A stretch of DNA of 64,000 bases, taken from positions 59,098 to 123,097 of the forward strand of contig LUCM01003393.1 in the NCBI GenBank assembly GCA_008360955.1, in the 5' to 3' direction. The translations under genes and the position numbers were made by a program. The stretch's first letter is position 1, and each line of letters begins with the position of its first letter. Below, in pieces: positions 58,520-64,000 of the stretch. The stretch is from Fasciolopsis buskii. Its lineage: Eukaryota; Platyhelminthes; Trematoda; Plagiorchiida; Fasciolidae. The notes under the pieces are model-generated. The model had not been told where the DNA came from. It searched no databases and saw only the letters and a list, made by a program, of their open reading frames with translations.

Positions 58520-59480
58520 CCAGCAGTGTTAATAATTCTCAGCATCCGCTAGCGATGCAACAAAGACATTTGTTTTCGAACACCGGAAGTCCTTGCGCAT
58601 ATTGTCTGCAGTGGTCATGCTTCTGAGTCATCTGGTAGAACCGAACTCATCGCTGCAGTAGAAACGCAACCTTTGGTCGATAGGCGGATGTCACGCCACA
58701 GTCTCAAACGTCTCCAACTGAAACACAAGTCGAGCTTTCTTTTTATGTGAAGACGCTTCATCCGACATAGGATTAAATAACAAAACTTTTGCTTCACCAA
58801 ACACCTGTCCTCCAAGAACAAGGTTCAGGTATGACCAATCCAGTTCCGCAGAAAAGGTTTTACACTTAGAAGTTGCAAAACGCATCCCAAACATAGCTGT
58901 GCTGTCGCTCAAACAACGTCTCTGAGCTCCTTTTCAGCACCATATCATCCGCACATTCTAATTCAGATAATCATCAGAGCAAATATAACTGTCCCTCTTC
59001 TCATGTGAGGATAGGGCTCGTTCCATTTTTATCGCAATTACAAGGTTGAAAAAGAGTAAGCAGCCTTGACGACACACCACATTTCGTGGGCAACTGGAGT
59101 GAAAGAACACCATAAGCACGAACTGGGCTTCAGCTGTTCGCACACAATAATCCGAGGAGGTAAACGATTTTCTCTGCTACACCTTTCAATGACGAGCAGT
59201 GCCAGAAAACTTCACAATCATCTGGGCTGAAAACCGCCGACAGTTAAGGGGAAACAGACAGTGAGCTTATGGGGGGTTATGACCATGTTTTTACGTTTAT
59301 CATGTGATCCATAAAGCCTCGCTCGAGTTGGAACCCGTCGCGCTGCTTGATCACCTCAATTACACTCGTTTTTCGCGGACCAGTCAGTCAATAAAAGATG
59401 AAACTATCGCCGGTAGCTGCAGCCACCTCCATTCCCCTAAACATCACCGTTCGTGATCATTTCTCATGCTTCTGGTCAGG
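58520..59480 (-). mobile_element. RTE-type retrotransposon fragment D
   Basis: Frame-broken minus-strand reverse transcriptase: HCSSLKGVAEKIVYLLGLL and SPVRAYGVLSLQLPTKCGV near 59080-59190, RQGCLLFFNLVIAIKMERAL near 59040, ECADDMVLKRSSETL near 58920-58960, and STAMFGMRFATSKCKTFSAE near 58840-58910. In the catalytic box the usual YADD reads CADD. Many stops and frameshifts; a dead copy. Confidence 0.8.
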
Positions 59481-61325
59481 TAAAATATCAAAGAATTGGT
59501 TTTCTCACTGCATGTGACGTCCAGAGGGATGAGCCTACAAACATCTAACACGGCAAATGACGAAGAGGACATCCGTCTCTTGAGACCTACATGACTCTAA
59601 GCATTGTGAGGCACGCGCCGCTGCGTGGGAATACCTTTAGTCTGCTCCCAATGTTCGCTGGCATCCTGAACATTTGCATTTGACGATAACCAAGCAAAAA
59701 GCACCGGCTGGAACTTATGTCGGCGATTATCGCCTAGAAGTAGTTGCACAGGACGGATGGCCTTTATGTTGGCGCAACCTCCGAACTAGGTGAAAACAAA
59801 AATTGAGCACGGACCAAGGCGTAATCCGCGTTCACAGACGCGGACCAGAATAATCCGTACTCTTCGACTGATCCATATCACCATGAGGGAAAAGAAGAAA
59901 GTCGATCTCACTTTTTATGACGGAAGTTTGTGCTCGTCAGAAATAGTCCTTGAGCGTAACTAAACTGAATAAAGCGATCGCTGCGATCGGCTCGATCGGC
60001 TGGGACAATAAATGCTTCTGTTATGTACCGTTGTCGCCTCGAAACAGCCAACTTGGATGCTGAGGCACAAATTGTAAATAGATTCATGGTACTCGGCCGA
60101 TGTTATGTAAGCCTGTGAATGTGATGCGGCAGGTGGAGCTGTATGCTACCTGACCCGCCCCCAGATTGCGGATAAGCCAAAGACCACTTAGTTGCTGGTC
60201 AGCCGCAAATGAAGTTGGTTCATTCTTACGAAGTCAGGCAGCGTCAAGCAGCAGTCAAGCAGCGTCGATGAAACCATAGTTTTTTTTGCCAGAGGGGCAA
60301 TTACACCATAAAACATCATGACAGTTCGCTGTTGATATTGCTAAAACAAGTGCCGTCCGGCATATCACTATCTTACCAGGGCAATGACGAGAAAATGAAT
60401 AACTACTATTTGCACAGATTAACCTTCCACCGTTGGATTGTAACTGCATTAGCGAAATTCAGCAAGCATGAATCAATAGTGAATAGGATCACGGGAAATC
60501 CAGCCGCTTCAAGTCAATGGTGAGAGATGGATGAGGTCAGCAGTGGTCTGTTGGATGACCTTTTCCCCTTCCAGATTGGCCGGTGTTCATGTTCAATCGT
60601 GTTCAGTCATTCTTAACCCAAGTTGCAGCGCGGTGCGGCCAAGGTAGGTGGCCCTGCAACCATATACGAACATATGTAGAAGGCTGTTTGACCGGGAGTA
60701 CGGGTACATACCAACAATTTATTATCAAGGATAACTGGCAACCAAGGTACCGAAAACGCGAGTGATAGTGAAGCATACTGAACACGACTGACTTGTCGAT
60801 GGTCAACGAAATGCAGTCTACCACCAAAGTAATCAGTGACAGTGAGGTTTGAGCTTCGGAACTCTTAACTGTTGAATGTATATTACACATCCGAAAAGCC
60901 ACTCAAAGTAGACTGTAGAGTCCATCTATCTAAAGCTGCAAAGGAGCTGGCAATGATCTATTGATAGTCTAGAAAACTATGGAATACAGATGTCCCAACA
61001 ACATTCCAAACGCCGTTTTCTAAACCGGAGGGAAGTTGACTATAAGAACAAATTACCTACAAAGGTGAGTATAAAAACACCATATTCAGAGGACAAAGCA
61101 GAATACTCACCACTGCTGGAGAATATCTGCAAGAAAGGGGAACATAAAACATCAGTGAAACATCAGCTTTCGGTCAGAACGACGAAAATACAATTAGTAA
61201 AAGGCCGGAAATACTAAATTCTGATGATTACGCTCACCGGGCTTCAGCTAGTGAGGTGTTCTTTCACTTTTGTACACTCGAATTCGCTATCATCGGGCTC
61301 GCTGTCTCACACCTGATTCAATTAG

Positions 61326-61420
61326 AACTTCTATCGTCCTGCGCCACTCAGAGTCACAACTGCAGCGGGCATTATCGGCTACGAGGCGTGCCCTTTCTGA
61401 TGCACTTGCACCTTACGCAG
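61326..61420 (+). CDS. Candidate exon of an unknown plus-strand gene (weak)
   Basis: The acceptor CTGATTCAATTAG, an open frame TSIVLRHSESQLQRALSATR then RALSDALAPYA, and the donor G/GTAATA. The peptide looks helical and protein-like but matches no family I know. The frame is also open upstream to 61270. Confidence 0.2.
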
Positions 61421-63133
61421 GTAATAAGAAAATAATCCAGATGAGATCACCTCCAGCCCCCTTCGGATGAGCGGTGGCACTAGATATACGACAAACAGCA
61501 TCCGAAAGCATGAAAACAGACCGTCCCGAATTGAGTCGCGATGAGTAGTGGCTAATATTTCTAACGAGTGTCGTTTTCGCACAATAGTTATTTACCTGTG
61601 ATTCAAATCCCGGTAGAGGGACAGTGGGAAGGCACCACCGATGATCTCGAACAAGAAACACTTGTAAAGCGCTCCCATCGCTAATGGTATTGGGCTGAGT
61701 TGTATTAAAATCTTCTCTTTTTTATTTCCTGGCCCCTTTCTATTGTTGACTCAATCGTCATGGTAGAGGGGTGCAGCCAATGAGACCACCAAAATATCAA
61801 AGTGACGAACAATTCTTGATGAAACGTTTTCCCCATCTGAATAGATCCGTCCGTGAAGCATTTACGGTGTGAAAATAAATGTATATTTATGGTCTTATCA
61901 AAACGGATAGTTTCCAATCGGTCCTTTTTGACTGGGTTATAGGTTTTTAATTCACGAAAGTATAAGCATAAATGTATCACGGTACTGATGAGATATCAAT
62001 GACACGCACACTTAATTTGATACGAAACCGCACTGACGCCCGGGGCTAAATGACGCATTGTAGTAGCCTGATCACTGATTATACTTGATCCCTCTCACTT
62101 TGACCATACAGTTCAAGGTTGGTTAATTTTTTCAGAAACATGTAGAATCAAACTACGTCAAAGCGACCGAGTCGTGTTTGACACCGAAAACGAACGATGA
62201 AAGACGTTGTGTCTACCGAGAAACAAACGTGACATTTGCTGATAGAGTGAGCAGTTAAACTGTCCCGGAACAAGAGGGATCAGAGCACGTGTGGGTAGCA
62301 ACGCCGAAGCTACTGTAGCAGCAAACTCGTCTTCGTTACAGTAAACAGCAATAGCACCCGTGATCTGTCTATTTTTAGAACACCCACTTCCCACTATGTG
62401 CGGAAATGCGAATTATGCTCACTCTCCTAACTGAAGATGGCCATTGCGAAAACTCGCAGCATGAGTTCACATGACCACCAATCATAGAAAGCGTACCTTG
62501 GACAAAAACGCAGGTAATCGAGAATACGAGTAAATTATTTACTTAGTAACATGTTTCTACCACGAGTGTACTTGATGGTCCAAGTATGGAGGATTTGGAC
62601 ATCACTCAAAAAGCAATAGAAGTCAATGAAAGGAGAATATGAGACTAAAATCTGACAATATTTGTGTTCTTTCACAAGTTCAGACTAAACTAGCGATTGA
62701 AATTTGATTAAATATCGGTCGGGTTAACCATAAGCCGATACCGCTTATTAGCCACTTGTCGCCAAAACACGTAAAACAACCACACCGAATCGTTCAGACT
62801 TTTTACCATTCTTCCCTGGCTCAGACGCTTATTTTGCCAACGAATATAGAAGAAAATTACACAATATAATTCTGTCAAGTGATACAAGACTGCACAATAG
62901 ACCAACACAGATTGCAAGGATACACTAAAATGCATTTTCACTTAATTAATTAATTACATATAACCCACTCTTTTCCGGCCGAGACTTTGTCCCGTTCGAT
63001 GTACGCGACCCAGTGTGTGCGCTATAAACTGCGCGCAAGTGAATATACAGCAGTGAGCAATCTCGGCTTATCGGTCACCACAATAGGTCTCCATCAGCGA
63101 TTCGTAAAATCTAATGACATCATCAACATCGTC

Positions 63134-63390
63134 CAGCGTTAAACAGCAAAGCAAACCTCACTCACCACTGCCTTTTCCCAAGAGTTAAAAGTTTCCATAA
63201 AAAGAGTAAATATCCAAGAGGAACATGCAGTGCACTTAAATGAGTGGCAAAAGATCAGATGCTGCGACCGACAACACACGCAACACAGTCAAACCGTGCA
63301 AATACACAGTGTCAATCGTTTTGAATCAACACTAGATCCACATTGTTCATGGTTCACTGTCATATACTCATGTGTCTCCAGCCAGCCACT
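63134..63390 (-). mobile_element. RTE-type retrotransposon fragment E (3' end)
   Basis: 63134-63232 is identical to 52306-52404. The next 160 bases align to fragment C at roughly 80 percent by eye, up to the codons WLETHEYMTVNHEQ that match WLETLKDMTVNREQ. Only the last codons and the 3' tail remain, in the same orientation as fragment C. Confidence 0.85.
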
Positions 63391-63689
63391 CCTGTCACAA
63401 CGAGACTACATCTTGACGTGGTGTGACGGCCTGCGTGCCTCCATGATCCAACGAGCTATACAGAATGGCTTATCTCAAACCGAAGACCCAATCATGCCTT
63501 GAAGGTCAATAGGTAGAGGTCTGAAGCAGTAGCCTCCTGGTCCTCCCAGTCGGACGTTGATCTAAGTTAGCTGCTCGGCCGGAAAAACAAGTGGATGGGC
63601 ATCCACTCAGCTATTCCCCACTGCCTTGTGTTCAGGTTCTTTTCAGAACCAAAGGCTTTGGTTGAGAACCCTAATCGTTCTTCTGCTTA

Positions 63690-63995
63690 GTGGCTGGACT
63701 CTCTAGCAACACCCGTCCATCAATCCCTATGAGTTACACGCCTACAAATAACTCCATACTACATCGGTCGTCGTGCAGGATAATCAGGACCACGCCATCC
63801 ATTGCATCGAGCACAGGTGGGGTGGATAGTGATAAGCATGCTACTGCTCAGAGTTCCCTCTCTTTTATTCAACCTGTCTCTTCTGTCTCCAATCCAATCT
63901 GTTTGCCCCTTCTGCCTACTCATACTGTTCCTACTGATAACACGCCCGATACTCGCAGCGGTTCATTGTCAAATAGTGTAGCAAGTGGTTTTTAG
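63690..63995 (+). CDS. Ser/Pro/Thr-rich open frame, possible retroelement ORF1
   Basis: 101 codons from ATG to TAG, low-complexity (SSTGG, SSLSFIQPVSSVSN, PTHTVPTDNTPDTRS), in a GC-richer stretch beginning near 63400. The composition suggests the first frame or leader of a non-LTR element rather than a cellular gene. No domain was recognised. Confidence 0.25.
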   Translation: MAGLSSNTRPSIPMSYTPTNNSILHRSSCRIIRTTPSIASSTGGVDSDKHATAQSSLSFIQPVSSVSNPICLPLLPTHTVPTDNTPDTRSGSLSNSVASGF

Positions 63996-64000
63996 ACTGC

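Larger units (their letters stand above)
55456..64000. other. Region upstream of the first tau-like repeat
   Basis: Probably intron plus upstream sequence of the tau-like gene. Recognised: RTE fragments D and E, a weak candidate tau exon, a weak plus-strand candidate exon (61326-61420), and a Ser/Pro/Thr-rich open frame at the right edge. Long stretches (55500-57900, 59600-61200, 61500-63100) showed nothing I could name. Confidence 0.5.

Overview
The window looks like nuclear DNA of a flatworm, most likely a digenean trematode (fluke). The coding sequence is AT-rich and broken into short exons with GT/AG borders and introns of 1-10 kb. It contains an annexin with the long repeat II-III linker known from parasitic flatworms. 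Old copies of RTE-, CR1-like and Penelope-type retroelements fill the introns. I see no bacterial, viral or organellar features. A run of N at 49185-49462 is an assembly gap. Two protein-coding genes can be read with confidence, and they converge. (1) On the plus strand, an annexin runs from 1117 to 27673. Six exons with matching splice phases cover repeat I to the start of repeat IV (1117-1211, 2560-2764, 8962-9163, 12759-12849, 14156-14231, 15298-15410). Two different terminal exons follow, 16846-16992 and 27554-27673. Both start in phase 0, both encode the end of repeat IV, and each has its own AATAAA downstream. The start codon and the first helix of repeat I lie before the window or were not found. 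(2) On the minus strand, a tau/MAP2/MAP4-type microtubule-associated protein has four microtubule-binding repeat exons (55385-55455, 53513-53594, 47458-47567, 41290-41385) that join in frame. Its N-terminal projection region and C-terminal tail were not securely found. The rest is introns and intergenic DNA. A Penelope-like relic with a GIY-YIG domain (minus, about 17940-18830) lies between the two annexin last exons. Five RTE-type fragments, all minus strand, lie at about 34850-35480, 48840-49720, 52306-52830, 58520-59480 and 63134-63390. A decayed CR1/Jockey-like element (plus, about 42530-45340) sits in a tau intron, antisense to it. There are also tRNA-like SINE candidates, degenerate tetranucleotide tracts, microsatellites and a diverged repeat family. 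Functionally, annexins bind acidic membranes in a Ca2+-dependent way and are abundant in the fluke tegument. The tau-like protein would stabilise microtubules. Nothing in the sequence links the two beyond adjacency.
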